Origin: Virgisporangium aliadipatigenens
GTDB taxonomy: Bacteria; Actinomycetota; Actinomycetes; Mycobacteriales; Micromonosporaceae
Reading direction: 5' to 3'
Assembly (NCBI RefSeq): GCF_016863615.1
Contig: NZ_BOPF01000009.1
Span: 62,001 to 126,000, forward strand
DNA: 64,000 nucleotides
The translations under genes were made by a program, and so were the position numbers. Shown piece after piece: positions 24,367 through 32,080 of the stretch (position 1 is the first letter of the stretch; each line of letters begins with the position of its first letter). Below the pieces are notes generated by a model that did not search any database, was not told the origin of the DNA, and saw only the letters and a list, made by a program, of their open reading frames with translations.

Positions 24367-25107
24367 ATGAGCAGCCCGCACCCCTTTCCCGGCGGCACCT
24401 CTGTCACCCGCCTGTCCGTCTACACCGACGCCTGCGCCGACGGCCTGCACGGCGGCACCCCGCACCTGCACACCGTCTCCACCGAGGCCTACGTCGTCAC
24501 CGGTGGCTCGGGCACCCTGCAGACCCTGGACCCGAACGGCTTCCGGGAGACCCCGCTCGCCGCGGGCTCGACGGTGTGGTTCAGCCCCGGGGTGATCCAC
24601 CGGGCGGTCAACCACGGCGGGCTGAGCGTCGTGGTGGTGATGTCGAACGCGGGCCTGCCGGAGGCGGGTGACGCCGTGATGACGTTCCCCCGGGAGATCG
24701 TGACCGACCGGGACCGCTACCGGGCGGCGGCCGCACTGCCCGCGGGCGCCGAGGAGGAGGCGGTGATCCGGCGGCGGGACCTCGCGGTCGAGGGCTTCAC
24801 CCGCCTCGTGGCCGCGGCCGTTAAGGGCGACCCCGCGCCGCTGCACGCCTTCTACGACGCGGCCGTCGCGCTGGTCCGACCGTCCATAACGGACTGGCGG
24901 GAACTGTGGCGGGAGAACGTCCAGCGTGACGCCCGGCGCACCGCGGAGGCGCTCGACGCGCTCGAACGCGGCGACGGCGCGCACCTGCGCGACACCGCCC
25001 TGCTGGAGTCGCCGCGCAGCGACGACGCGAAGTGGGGCATGTGCGGCCGGCTGCGCACCCACGACGTGCGCCACCCGACGCTGCTCACACCGGGCGGCCC
25101 CGCGTAG
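24367..25107 (+). CDS. Cupin-domain protein of unknown function
   Basis: 246 residues. The N-terminal half is a single cupin: HLHTVSTEAYVVTGGSGTLQ (motif 1, near residues 36-55) and LAAGSTVWFSPGVIHRAVNHG (motif 2), with the His ligands of a metal site. The C-terminal half is helical and unrecognised (DWRELWRENVQRDARRTAEA). GATACT (24354-24359) 7 nt before the ATG suggests a leaderless start. It overlaps the convergent DinB-like gene by 23 bp. It could be a sugar-binding or isomerase-like protein; there is no direct evidence. Confidence 0.85.
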   Translation: MSSPHPFPGGTSVTRLSVYTDACADGLHGGTPHLHTVSTEAYVVTGGSGTLQTLDPNGFRETPLAAGSTVWFSPGVIHRAVNHGGLSVVVVMSNAGLPEAGDAVMTFPREIVTDRDRYRAAAALPAGAEEEAVIRRRDLAVEGFTRLVAAAVKGDPAPLHAFYDAAVALVRPSITDWRELWRENVQRDARRTAEALDALERGDGAHLRDTALLESPRSDDAKWGMCGRLRTHDVRHPTLLTPGGPA

Positions 25108-25741
25108 GTCCGGCCGACAGCGCCGCGACGCCCGGACCGCTCAGGCGGTGCACGACCGCCTCGGTGCGCCCGGTCAGCAGGAGCAGCAGCGCGTCGATCG
25201 GGCCGCGGATCTCGGCGCCGGCCCCGGCGCTCCAGTCGACGTCGGTGGCGACGAGGCGCATCCCGCGCAGCCGCCGGCGCGCCCAGAACGGCCAGCCCAT
25301 CCCCCACACCCGGCTGGCCGCGGCGAGGGCGCCGTCGCGCGGCATCGGCAGCTCCCGGCCCAGCGGCACGGCCATGTCCTGGGCGTGCACGAGCAGGTCG
25401 AACAGGATGTTGCGGTAGTTGGTGACCGCCGGCAGGCGCCGCGAGGAGGCGTGCGCGCGCAGCTCGGCGACGAGCTGCGCACCCGTGCGGGCGGCGGCGT
25501 GCCGGACGGAGATGTCGTGGTTGAGCCGGTGGAAGCTGCCGCGGGCGCGCACCGCGTCGGCGAGCATCGCGCCGAGGCCGGGCGGCTGCGGGGCCAGTGC
25601 GACGTGTGCGGCCACGTCACGCACCCGCCAGCCGGCGCACAGCGACGGGGTGTCCCACTCGGCGTCGGTGAGCGGCGCGAGCAGGTCGGCCAGCGCCAGG
25701 CGGTGTGCGGCGATCACCCGCCAGCTGTCGTCGCGGTCCAT
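25085..25741 (-). CDS. Maleylpyruvate isomerase-family mycothiol-dependent enzyme
   Basis: 218 residues of the DinB/MDMPI superfamily. It has VIAAHRLALADLLAPLTDAEW, then LCAGWRVRDVAAHVALAP with the first metal-ligand His (near residue 45), and the later FDLLVHAQDMAVPLGR with the H-x-x-D pair (near 120). ATG 25741 is preceded by GGGAGG. It is divergent from the MarR gene and shares the CTCTGAC/GTCAGAG operator, so it is the likely MarR target. Its thiol-dependent role may be detoxification. Confidence 0.88.
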   Translation of the reverse strand: MDRDDSWRVIAAHRLALADLLAPLTDAEWDTPSLCAGWRVRDVAAHVALAPQPPGLGAMLADAVRARGSFHRLNHDISVRHAAARTGAQLVAELRAHASSRRLPAVTNYRNILFDLLVHAQDMAVPLGRELPMPRDGALAAASRVWGMGWPFWARRRLRGMRLVATDVDWSAGAGAEIRGPIDALLLLLTGRTEAVVHRLSGPGVAALSAGPTRGRPV

Positions 25742-25777
25742 GCGGGCCTCCCTGAACGCCACGGAATTTGGTAAGTT

Positions 25778-25807
25778 TCTCTGACGAGAATAGTCAGAGA
25801 CTCTGAC
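25778..25807. promoter_or_regulatory. MarR operator: three interleaved CTCTGAC half-sites
   Basis: TCTCTGAC (25778-25785) and GTCAGAGA (25793-25800) form a perfect 8-bp inverted repeat with a 7-bp spacer, and GTCAGAG-A-CTCTGAC (25793-25807) forms a second perfect palindrome. They lie between the divergent DinB-like and MarR genes. Confidence 0.75.
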
Positions 25808-25828
25808 CGTATGCAAGGGAGCACGAGG

Positions 25829-26266
25829 GTGAACGACGAGCCGCTCAACCTGGGCCTGCTGCTGTTCATCCCGTACCGCGCGATGGAGACGCGGGTCTTC
25901 GCCGCGCTGGCCGAGGCCGGTTTCGACGACTTCACGCCGGCCCAGGCCCGGGTCTTCCAGCGGATCTCACCGGGCGGCAACCGACTCACCGACCTCGCCG
26001 AGCAGGCGCAGATCACCAAGCAGTCCGCGGGGTTCCTGGTGGACCAGTTGGAGCGCGCCGGCTACGTCGAACGGGTCCCGGACCCCACCGACGCGCGGGC
26101 CCGGCTGGTGCGCGTCGCCGCGCGGGGAGCCGCGGCTGTTCCGGTCGCCGCGGCGGTCGTGGCGGCCGTCGAGCAGGAGTGGGCGGCGCACCTCGGCGGC
26201 CGGGACGCGCAGCGGCTGCGGCAGCTGCTGACCCGGCTGCGCGAGATCACCGATCCCTACCGGTGA
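25829..26266 (+). CDS. MarR-family transcriptional regulator
   Basis: 145 residues from GTG 25829, preferred because GGGAG lies 7 nt upstream; an in-frame ATG at 25811 has no ribosome-binding site. The winged HTH is clear: FTPAQARVFQRI, NRLTDLAEQAQITKQSAGFLVDQLERAGYVERVPDPTDARARLV (residues about 50-95), with the wing Asp-Arg pair. It probably represses itself and the divergent mycothiol-dependent enzyme through the palindromes at 25778-25807. Confidence 0.92.
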   Translation: MNDEPLNLGLLLFIPYRAMETRVFAALAEAGFDDFTPAQARVFQRISPGGNRLTDLAEQAQITKQSAGFLVDQLERAGYVERVPDPTDARARLVRVAARGAAAVPVAAAVVAAVEQEWAAHLGGRDAQRLRQLLTRLREITDPYR

Positions 26267-26298
26267 CGGCGCCGCCCCCGTTGACATAGCCTCGGTTG

Positions 26299-27045
26299 GT
26301 GAGAGTGCCGATCCGCACGTACGGTCGCGAGGATTCCGACGTCCGTCTCCTGTGGACACACGGCGGCGGGTTCTTCACGGGCGACCTCGACATGCCCGAG
26401 GCCCACCTGGTGAGCACCGAACTCGCCGCCCGGGCCGACGCGTTCGTGGTCTCCGTCGACTACCGCCTCGCGGGTGACGGGGTGCGCTATCCGGCGCCGC
26501 TGGACGACGTTCACGACGAGTGGAAGGCGTTGTGCGCCGAGCGCTCCGACGCCCGGGTGGCCATCGGGGGTGCGAGCGCCGGCGCCGCCCTCGCACTCGC
26601 GACGGCGTTGCGCACCCGCGACGGCGACGGCCGGCTGCCGGACGCGCTGCTGCTGGTGTATCCGTTCTGCCACTTCCCCAATCCGGCCCTCGACGAGGAG
26701 ACCCGCGCCGTCATGGCGACGATGCCGGAGCTGGGCCGCCAGACCCCGGCCGCGGTCGAGGACATGGTGCGCACCTACGTCGGCCGGATCACCGACCTGC
26801 CGCCGTACGCCATGCCCGGTGCGGCGCGCCTGTCCGGGTTGCCGGCGACCGGGATCCTGCTCAGCGAGTTCGACGATTTGCGCCCCTCCGGCGAGCTCCT
26901 GCACCGCCAGCTCGCCGACGAACGGGTCCCCGTCACGTCGCACCTGGTGCGCGGGGTGCCGCACGGGCATCTCAACCTGGGGGCGGACTTCCGGGGCTTC
27001 GACGAGTCGCTGGACTTCCTGGCACGGTTGCTGCGAAGCCGCTGA
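26299..27045 (+). CDS. HSL-type alpha/beta hydrolase (esterase/lipase)
   Basis: 248 residues from GTG 26299 (TTG 26298-side start is an alternative). The oxyanion-hole motif HGGGFF is at about residue 24, the nucleophile elbow is GGASAGAAL (Ser near 95), the acid Asp is in LLSEFDDLRPSGE and the His in GVPHGHLN. This is the hormone-sensitive-lipase branch. TAGCCT (26287-26292) ends 6 nt before the GTG, predicting a leaderless mRNA. The 3' end overlaps the convergent hydrolase by 74 bp, the longest such overlap in the window. Confidence 0.9.
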   Translation: MRVPIRTYGREDSDVRLLWTHGGGFFTGDLDMPEAHLVSTELAARADAFVVSVDYRLAGDGVRYPAPLDDVHDEWKALCAERSDARVAIGGASAGAALALATALRTRDGDGRLPDALLLVYPFCHFPNPALDEETRAVMATMPELGRQTPAAVEDMVRTYVGRITDLPPYAMPGAARLSGLPATGILLSEFDDLRPSGELLHRQLADERVPVTSHLVRGVPHGHLNLGADFRGFDESLDFLARLLRSR

Positions 27046-27901
27046 TCAGGTCGGCCGCCTCGACGCCGGCCGTGGTCAGGGCGTTGTGCCCGGCACCGGC
27101 CAGCTCGGCGGTCTCGACCGGGCCGGCGCAGCGGGCCGCCGCACGGGCGATCCAGTCGCGCGGTGCGACCGGATCGGCGCCGCCGCGCAGGAGCAGGACC
27201 GGCGCCGTGATCGCGCGGAGGTCTGCCTCGATCGCGTTGCGCACGGAGGAGCGAAGCGTGCGCAGGATGCGGCGCGGCCCCGCGTCGCGCACGTCCCGGG
27301 CGAGGATCGCCGCCTGCCGCGGGTCCTCCCGCGCGAGGTCGAGCAGCCAGCGGCCGACCTGGCCGCGGTAGGTGCGCGCCGCCGGGTCGCTGGTCGGGCC
27401 GGCCAGCACGAGGGCGGCCACCAGGTCCGGCCGGGTGGCCGCGAGGCGGGCCGCCACCTCGGCCCCGAACGAGTGCCCCACGAGACACACCCGCCGCCCC
27501 ACCCGGCCCGATGCCACCCCGCCGACATCCGCCGGGCCGCCGAGGAGGCCGCCGCCGAGGAGGCCGCCGGCGTCGGTCTGGGGCGGGTCGAGCATGGCGG
27601 CGACGTGGCGGGCGTGGGCGTTCGGACCGTAGACCCGCGGCGGGCCGGCGGAGAGGCCGAAGCCGGGCAGGTCCGGCACCAGCACCGGGTGGCGTGCGGC
27701 GAGCGCGCGGGCCGTCGGCATCAGGTACCGGTGCGACACCGCGAGCCCGTGCAGCAACACGACCGGCGTCCCGCCGGCGCCGGCCGCCACGCGCACGTGC
27801 GTCGCGAGGCCGTCGACCGTCACCCGACGGCTGACGAACCCGTCGCGCGGGCGCGGGGCGGCCGTCGCCGAGCGCAACTCGTCCCGGGTGAGCGCGCTCA
27901 T
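26972..27901 (-). CDS. Alpha/beta hydrolase
   Basis: 309 residues. HG oxyanion motif in VVLLHGLAVSHRYL, nucleophile elbow LVGHSFGAEVAA, acid Asp in LLRGGADPVAPRDW, and His in AGAGHNALTTAG. A Gly-rich insert (GGLLGGGLLGG) of low complexity lies before the nucleophile and is unusual. The fold is that of proline-iminopeptidase/haloalkane-dehalogenase-like enzymes. The C-terminal 25 codons (ATVPGSPATRRSPGSPPPG) run antisense through the end of the convergent esterase gene and look like a non-conserved tail. The substrate is unknown. Confidence 0.88.
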   Translation of the reverse strand: MSALTRDELRSATAAPRPRDGFVSRRVTVDGLATHVRVAAGAGGTPVVLLHGLAVSHRYLMPTARALAARHPVLVPDLPGFGLSAGPPRVYGPNAHARHVAAMLDPPQTDAGGLLGGGLLGGPADVGGVASGRVGRRVCLVGHSFGAEVAARLAATRPDLVAALVLAGPTSDPAARTYRGQVGRWLLDLAREDPRQAAILARDVRDAGPRRILRTLRSSVRNAIEADLRAITAPVLLLRGGADPVAPRDWIARAAARCAGPVETAELAGAGHNALTTAGVEAADLISGFAATVPGSPATRRSPGSPPPG

Positions 27902-27914
27902 GCCGTTTCCACGG

Positions 27915-28037
27915 CTAGCGGAACAGGAGGTTGAGGCCGACGGTCAGGACGACCGAGGCCACGACGGACAGGAGGATCATCAGGAGGCAGCCCAGCCCGC
28001 CGCCGAGCGGGCGGACCTCCACGTTGCCGATGCGCAT
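27915..28037 (-). CDS. Small membrane protein, 40 residues
   Basis: A short open frame reads MRIGNVEVRPLGGGLGCLLM, then a strongly hydrophobic ILLSVVASVVLTVGLNLLF ending in Arg. This gives one transmembrane helix (about residues 17-38) with a basic N-terminus inside. Codon third positions are almost all G/C, as in real genes here, and similar short proteins of the form MRIGNVEVRPxGGG occur in other actinomycetes as I recall. No good Shine-Dalgarno is visible. It lies between the alpha/beta hydrolase and the secreted glycosidase on the same strand. Function unknown. Confidence 0.72.
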   Translation of the reverse strand: MRIGNVEVRPLGGGLGCLLMILLSVVASVVLTVGLNLLFR

Positions 28038-28074
28038 GGGCCCGGGCTACCCGGGCGGGGCGGCGGCAATCGCG

Positions 28075-29010
28075 TCAGAGGAAGAGTTCCTGGTATGCGG
28101 CGACGCCGTCGGGGTCCGCGTAGCCGCCGGCCGGGTAGGTCGTGGCGCCGAGGTACCAGTTGTCGTGCTGCCACCAGCAGACGATCGTGAAGCCGTGGCT
28201 CGCCAGCCAGGTCTTCGACGCCCGGATCGCCGGTCCGCGCGAGGCGCGCGGCGCGACGTCGTCGTCGATGCCCCACTCGGTGAGCGTGAGCGGCTCGCCG
28301 AGGCCGCCGAACGCGCCGTACCAGCGCAGCATCCGCGGGTCGCTGCCGACGCCGACCGGGTCGTCGGGTTCGCTGCCGCGCGTGCTCGCCTGCCAGTACA
28401 GGTCCACGCCGTAGGCGTCGGCGTGGGTCGCGGGCACGATCCAGTCCTGGATCTCCCGGTCTCCGCCGGTGCCGTTGTTGGTCACGTTCGTCGAGCCGGG
28501 TCGCCATTGATAGGCCATGTGTACGGGAACGACCTTGACAGCGGCATTGACCGCCTTGGCAACCGTAAATACGCGTTTGAACGCGTTCACGAACTGCACG
28601 CCGGTCATGTCGTCCTCGGGCTCGTGGAAGTAGGTGAGATAGCTGCCGCTCGGCATGGCGGTGGCGATGTTCTGGATCTCGGTGTCGCAGCTGCCCGCGG
28701 CGACGGCGGTCGGCGTGCACGTCGTCTTGAACGAGTACCAGAGGATGCCGCCGTGCGTCGTCTGGCAGGTGATCGCGTCGGCCGTCGGGACGGCGGCGCC
28801 GGAGGTGAAGACCCGCCGGACGGCCAGCGGTCCGAGATGGGTGCGCTCGTCGAGGAACCCGGCGCAGGTGTTGCCGCTGCCGACGGTGTCGCCGACCGAG
28901 GTGGTGGCCCCGACGACGGCGAACGTGGCGGCGAGCGCGGGCGCGGCGGGAACGGCGACGCCGCCGGCCAGCACGATCGGGACGAGGAGTGCGGTGCGTG
29001 TGCGTGACAT
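28075..29010 (-). CDS. Secreted TIM-barrel glycosidase (GH26-like)
   Basis: 311 residues with a signal peptide (LLVPIVLAGGVAVPAAPALA). The barrel shows YLTYFHEPEDDMTG near residue 128, matching the acid/base Glu motif HEPE of GH26 and related clan-A enzymes, and LTLTEWGIDDDV near 246, where Glu would be the nucleophile. WWQHDNWYLG closes the barrel. Family assignment is tentative: it could also belong to another clan-A family. The upstream gap has two GTGAG(C/T)AA-type repeats that could be operators. The substrate is perhaps mannan or a related glycan. Confidence 0.78.
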   Translation of the reverse strand: MSRTRTALLVPIVLAGGVAVPAAPALAATFAVVGATTSVGDTVGSGNTCAGFLDERTHLGPLAVRRVFTSGAAVPTADAITCQTTHGGILWYSFKTTCTPTAVAAGSCDTEIQNIATAMPSGSYLTYFHEPEDDMTGVQFVNAFKRVFTVAKAVNAAVKVVPVHMAYQWRPGSTNVTNNGTGGDREIQDWIVPATHADAYGVDLYWQASTRGSEPDDPVGVGSDPRMLRWYGAFGGLGEPLTLTEWGIDDDVAPRASRGPAIRASKTWLASHGFTIVCWWQHDNWYLGATTYPAGGYADPDGVAAYQELFL

Positions 29011-29105
29011 TCATGCCCCCAGAGGGAGTCAACGGATTGTCACATTGACGTTACTCACCGCGTTAATTGCTCACGAAGTTTCACTCAGGTCGATAGGGTG
29101 CCGGG

Positions 29106-30047
29106 GTGCTGCGGGAGCGACTGGGCGAGGCGTTCGGCAAACGGCTCGTCGACGTGCGACGGCTACGGGGCGGCAGCCGTAAGGGCGTCTACCGGCTCAC
29201 CGCCGCCGACGGGTCGACCGCGGTCGCCTACCTCTGGAGCGCCGCCGAGAACTACTGGCCCGCCGCCGACAACGACGGCGACCTCGCCGACCCGTTCTCC
29301 TCGACGTGCGGGCTCGAGCCGTTCCTGGCCGCACACAAGCGGCTGGTCTCGCTCGGCGTGCGGGTGCCCGAGGTGTACCACGCGCACGGCGACCTCGCCC
29401 TCGTCGAGGACGTGCCCGGCGACAACCTGGAGACGCGCTTCGCCCGGGACCCGCGCGCGACGGCGTCCACAGTGGAGCGTCTCGGCGAGTTCCTGAACGC
29501 CATGCGCGCCTGCCGGGCGCCGGCGTTCGGCCACGTGGGATGGGTCGACGCGGGCGGGTTGTCGCACCGGGCGACCTGCGAGGCTACGGTGCTCGCCTTC
29601 GCGCTGCGCTGCCTGGCGGATGCGGCCGCCCGCGACCGCCGCGTCGCGGACGCGCACGACCCCCTCGCCGGCCGCCTCCACACCCTGGCCGCCGCCGTGC
29701 GACCCCGCACCGAGTACAGCGTCGTGCACGGCGAACTCGGCCTCGACCACGTTCTCGTCGACCGGCACGGGACACCGGTGATCATCGACTTCGAGCACCT
29801 GCTCTACTTCGACGTCGAGTGGGAGCACGTGTTCCTGCGCATCCGGCTGCACGGCGACTACGAACGGCTGGCCGCCGACGGGCTCGACGAGGACCGGCTC
29901 GCGCTGTACATGCTGGCGCAGCGGCTCTCCCTGGTGGCCGGGCCGCTGCGACTGCTGGAGGGCGACTTCCCGGACCGGGCGTTCATGCGCGGCATCGTGG
30001 AGCACAATCTGCGCGAGGCCCTCACGTGGGTCGGGTGTCCAGAGTAG
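29106..30047 (+). CDS. Phosphotransferase (APH/choline-kinase-like fold)
   Basis: A 313-residue kinase-like protein. RRLRGGSRKGVYRLT forms the N-lobe glycine loop, the catalytic loop is SVVHGELGLDHVLVD (near residue 205), and the metal-binding loop is VIIDFEHLLYFDVEWEH. The loop has Glu for the usual Asp after HG and His where Asn is normal; I believe this is regular for this subgroup, but it makes activity uncertain. The GTG start has TAGGGT (29094-29099) 6 nt upstream, predicting a leaderless mRNA. The substrate is unknown; self-resistance is one possibility. Confidence 0.85.
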   Translation: MLRERLGEAFGKRLVDVRRLRGGSRKGVYRLTAADGSTAVAYLWSAAENYWPAADNDGDLADPFSSTCGLEPFLAAHKRLVSLGVRVPEVYHAHGDLALVEDVPGDNLETRFARDPRATASTVERLGEFLNAMRACRAPAFGHVGWVDAGGLSHRATCEATVLAFALRCLADAAARDRRVADAHDPLAGRLHTLAAAVRPRTEYSVVHGELGLDHVLVDRHGTPVIIDFEHLLYFDVEWEHVFLRIRLHGDYERLAADGLDEDRLALYMLAQRLSLVAGPLRLLEGDFPDRAFMRGIVEHNLREALTWVGCPE

Positions 30048-30055
30048 AGCGTCCC

Positions 30056-30128
30056 AGGCCGTGGGTCGAAGTGGTCGGTCGAGCCTGAGTCCGCCGCAGG
30101 CCGGCCAGCCACTTCGACACACGGGCCT
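30056..30128. terminator. Bidirectional terminator between convergent genes
   Basis: TCGAAGTGG (30066-30074) pairs with CCACTTCGA (30109-30117), and outer AGGCC (30056-30060) with GGCCT (30124-30128). It fills the gap between the phosphotransferase and serine hydrolase genes. Confidence 0.6.
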
Positions 30129-31239
30129 AGGTGCACAGTGCGCGATCGATGAGTTCCCGGACGGCCTCGTCGCGCGCCTCCGACACGGGTCGGTCGAACG
30201 TGCGGCTGAACACCGACAGCGTGAGCCGGCGCCGCCCGTCGTCGGTGACCGCCGGTTCGAACTGGTAGCCGAAGCCGTTGCCGCCGTGGCGCCAGTACCC
30301 GCCGCCGCAGGAGAGCGGCACGTGGAACACGCCCAGCCCGTCGCCGCTGCCGGGCGGGAGGCCGTGGCCGTCGGGGACCGGGACGAGGGTGCGCATCCGC
30401 TCCCACTGCGCGGGTTCGAGCAGCCGGCCGCCGACCAGCGCCGCGAAGAAGCGGTTCATGTCGGTGGCGGTGCTGATCATCGAACCGTCGGCACCGCTGT
30501 CCAGCCCGCGCACCGCGATCGTCGTGTCGACCGGCTCCGCGCCGGGCGCGAAGACCTGGTAGTTCCGCGCGCTGGGCGCGGGCAGGTAGGGCCAGGTGCC
30601 GGGAGTGCGGGTGTGCCGCAGCCCGAGCGGTTCGAGGATGCGGGTGTGCACCTCGTGGGTCCAGTCCCGGCCGGTGACCGCCCGGATCAGCATCCCGGCG
30701 AGGACGTAGTTGGTGTTGGAGTACGACCACGTGCGCGCGGCCGGCGGATGGCCCATCGCGACGGCCACCAGCTGTCGCGGGGTGTAGGTGCGCCAGCGGT
30801 TCGCGCGGTAGGACCCGGGCGTGACGTAGTCGTGGACCAGGTCGGCGGAGTAGTCGTAGAGGCCGCTGGTGTGCTGGAGCAGCTGCGCCACGGTGACGGT
30901 GCCGCCGTCGTTGCCGTTCCCGGAGACGACGCCGGGGAGGTGGCGTTCGACCGGATCGTCCAGGGAGAGCCGGCCCTCGCCGGCGAGCTGCAGCACGACG
31001 ACCGCGACGAACGCCTTCGTCGTACTGCCGATGCGCAGATACGGGTCCGGCGGCAGCGGCCGGCCGGTCTCCAGGTCGGCGACGCCGGAGCGGGCCACGC
31101 GCACCCCGGCCGGGGTCTCCAGGCGGGCGAGCACGCCGCTGACGCCGGTGGCGCGCAGGGCGTCGACGTCGCGTTGCAGGGTGTCCGGCGGGGCGGGTGC
31201 CACGGCGAGCGTGAGCATCAGCAGCAACACGGATTTCAT
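30127..31239 (-). CDS. Secreted serine hydrolase (class C beta-lactamase / DD-peptidase-like)
   Basis: 370 residues from ATG 31239, giving a signal peptide (KSVLLLMLTLAVAPAPP). The SxxK motif is IGSTTKAF (Ser near 71), YxN is WSYSNTNYVLAGM, and the third motif is HGGNGFG. LLQHTSGLYDYS is typical of actinobacterial D-alanyl-D-alanine carboxypeptidase/beta-lactamase-fold esterases. It acts outside the cell on peptidoglycan stems or on esters; I cannot decide which. The LuxR remnant upstream may mark a lost regulator. Confidence 0.9.
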   Translation of the reverse strand: MKSVLLLMLTLAVAPAPPDTLQRDVDALRATGVSGVLARLETPAGVRVARSGVADLETGRPLPPDPYLRIGSTTKAFVAVVVLQLAGEGRLSLDDPVERHLPGVVSGNGNDGGTVTVAQLLQHTSGLYDYSADLVHDYVTPGSYRANRWRTYTPRQLVAVAMGHPPAARTWSYSNTNYVLAGMLIRAVTGRDWTHEVHTRILEPLGLRHTRTPGTWPYLPAPSARNYQVFAPGAEPVDTTIAVRGLDSGADGSMISTATDMNRFFAALVGGRLLEPAQWERMRTLVPVPDGHGLPPGSGDGLGVFHVPLSCGGGYWRHGGNGFGYQFEPAVTDDGRRRLTLSVFSRTFDRPVSEARDEAVRELIDRALCT

Positions 31240-31291
31240 GGCTCCACCGTGGACGAACCGGCCGGGGGAACACACTCCGGGCAGCGGTACT

Positions 31292-31471
31292 TCAGGCGGT
31301 GGGGCCTCCCCCACCGACCAGCCCGGCTTCGTAGGCGGCGATCACCAGGTGCACGCGGGCCCGCGCGTCGAGCTTGGTGAACAGGCGCGCCACGTGCAGC
31401 TTCGCCGTCGCCGCGCTGATGTGCAGGCGGGCCGCGATCTCCACGTTGGACAGGCCGCAGGTCCGGCGGGG
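31292..31471 (-). pseudogene. LuxR/NarL-type response regulator, C-terminal HTH remnant
   Basis: The minus strand ending at the TGA (31294-31292) reads CGLSNVEIAARLHISAATAK, then LHVARLFTKLDARARVHLVI and AAYEAGLVGGGGPTA, a complete LuxR HTH with its normal C-terminus. The receiver domain is missing: similarity stops at 31471, where the 52-bp dispersed repeat begins. It is therefore the stump of a deleted NarL-family regulator, with about 58 codons left. Confidence 0.8.
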
Positions 31472-31523
31472 CTACGCTGCCACGTCCGTGGGCAGTCGCG
31501 GCGCCTCCGGCGGCCGGATCCCC
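31472..31523. repeat. 52-bp dispersed intergenic repeat, copy B
   Basis: 48 of 52 bases match copy A at 17894-17945, the last 28 being identical. It abuts the truncated LuxR HTH on its left and lies 18 bp before the -10 element of the GNAT gene on its right, so it sits at a deletion junction. Confidence 0.75.
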
Positions 31524-31553
31524 CGCCCGCGCGTGGTGGCGTAGCGTGCCGGG

Positions 31554-32042
31554 ATGTCGATCGTGCTTCGTGCGCTCACGCTCTCGGACGTCGCGGCCGT
31601 TCACGCGTGGGCTTCGCTGCCGGAGGTGTGCCGGTATCAGCCGTGGGGGCCGAACACCTACGAGCAGACCCGTGAGTACGTGCGGGCCGCCGTTTCGGCT
31701 TCCGGGGACCGCCGGGTGTTCGGGGTCGTCGTCGACGGCGACGTGGTGGGCAGTGCGGAGCTGAAGCTGCACGGGGCGAGCACCGGGGAGATCGCGTACG
31801 CGCTGCATCCACGGGTGTGGGGGCGGGGCGTCGCCACGGCCGCGGCGCGCGAACTGCTGCGGATCGGCTTCCGCGAACACGATCGCCACCGCGTCTTCGG
31901 CACCTGCGACCCGCGCAACGTCGCCTCGGCGGCGGTGCTGCGCAAGGTCGGCATGCGCTACGAGGGCCGGATGCGCGGCACGGCGTACATCCGCGACGGC
32001 TGGCGGGACTCCGACCTGTACGCGATCCTCGTCGATGATTGA
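31554..32042 (+). CDS. GNAT-family N-acetyltransferase (RimJ/RimL-like)
   Basis: A 162-residue acetyltransferase. It begins IVLRALTLSDVAAVHAWASL and contains GVVVDGDVVGSAELKL, the acetyl-CoA loop HPRVWGRGVATAAARELL (R/Q-x-x-G-x-G/A), and DPRNVASAAVLRKVGMRYEG, the order of ribosomal-protein/antibiotic acetyltransferases of the RimJ type. TAGCGT (31542-31547) ends 6 nt before the ATG, predicting a leaderless transcript. The acceptor is unknown. Confidence 0.93.
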   Translation: MSIVLRALTLSDVAAVHAWASLPEVCRYQPWGPNTYEQTREYVRAAVSASGDRRVFGVVVDGDVVGSAELKLHGASTGEIAYALHPRVWGRGVATAAARELLRIGFREHDRHRVFGTCDPRNVASAAVLRKVGMRYEGRMRGTAYIRDGWRDSDLYAILVDD

Positions 32043-32080
32043 GCGCTGCCGAGTCCGGCGAGCTTTGAAATGATCGTTCC

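Noticed and set aside
26281-26292. TTGACA followed at once by TAGCCT as a complete sigma-70 promoter
   Set aside because: The -35-like and -10-like hexamers are adjacent with no spacer; only the TAGCCT fits a -10 of a leaderless gene.
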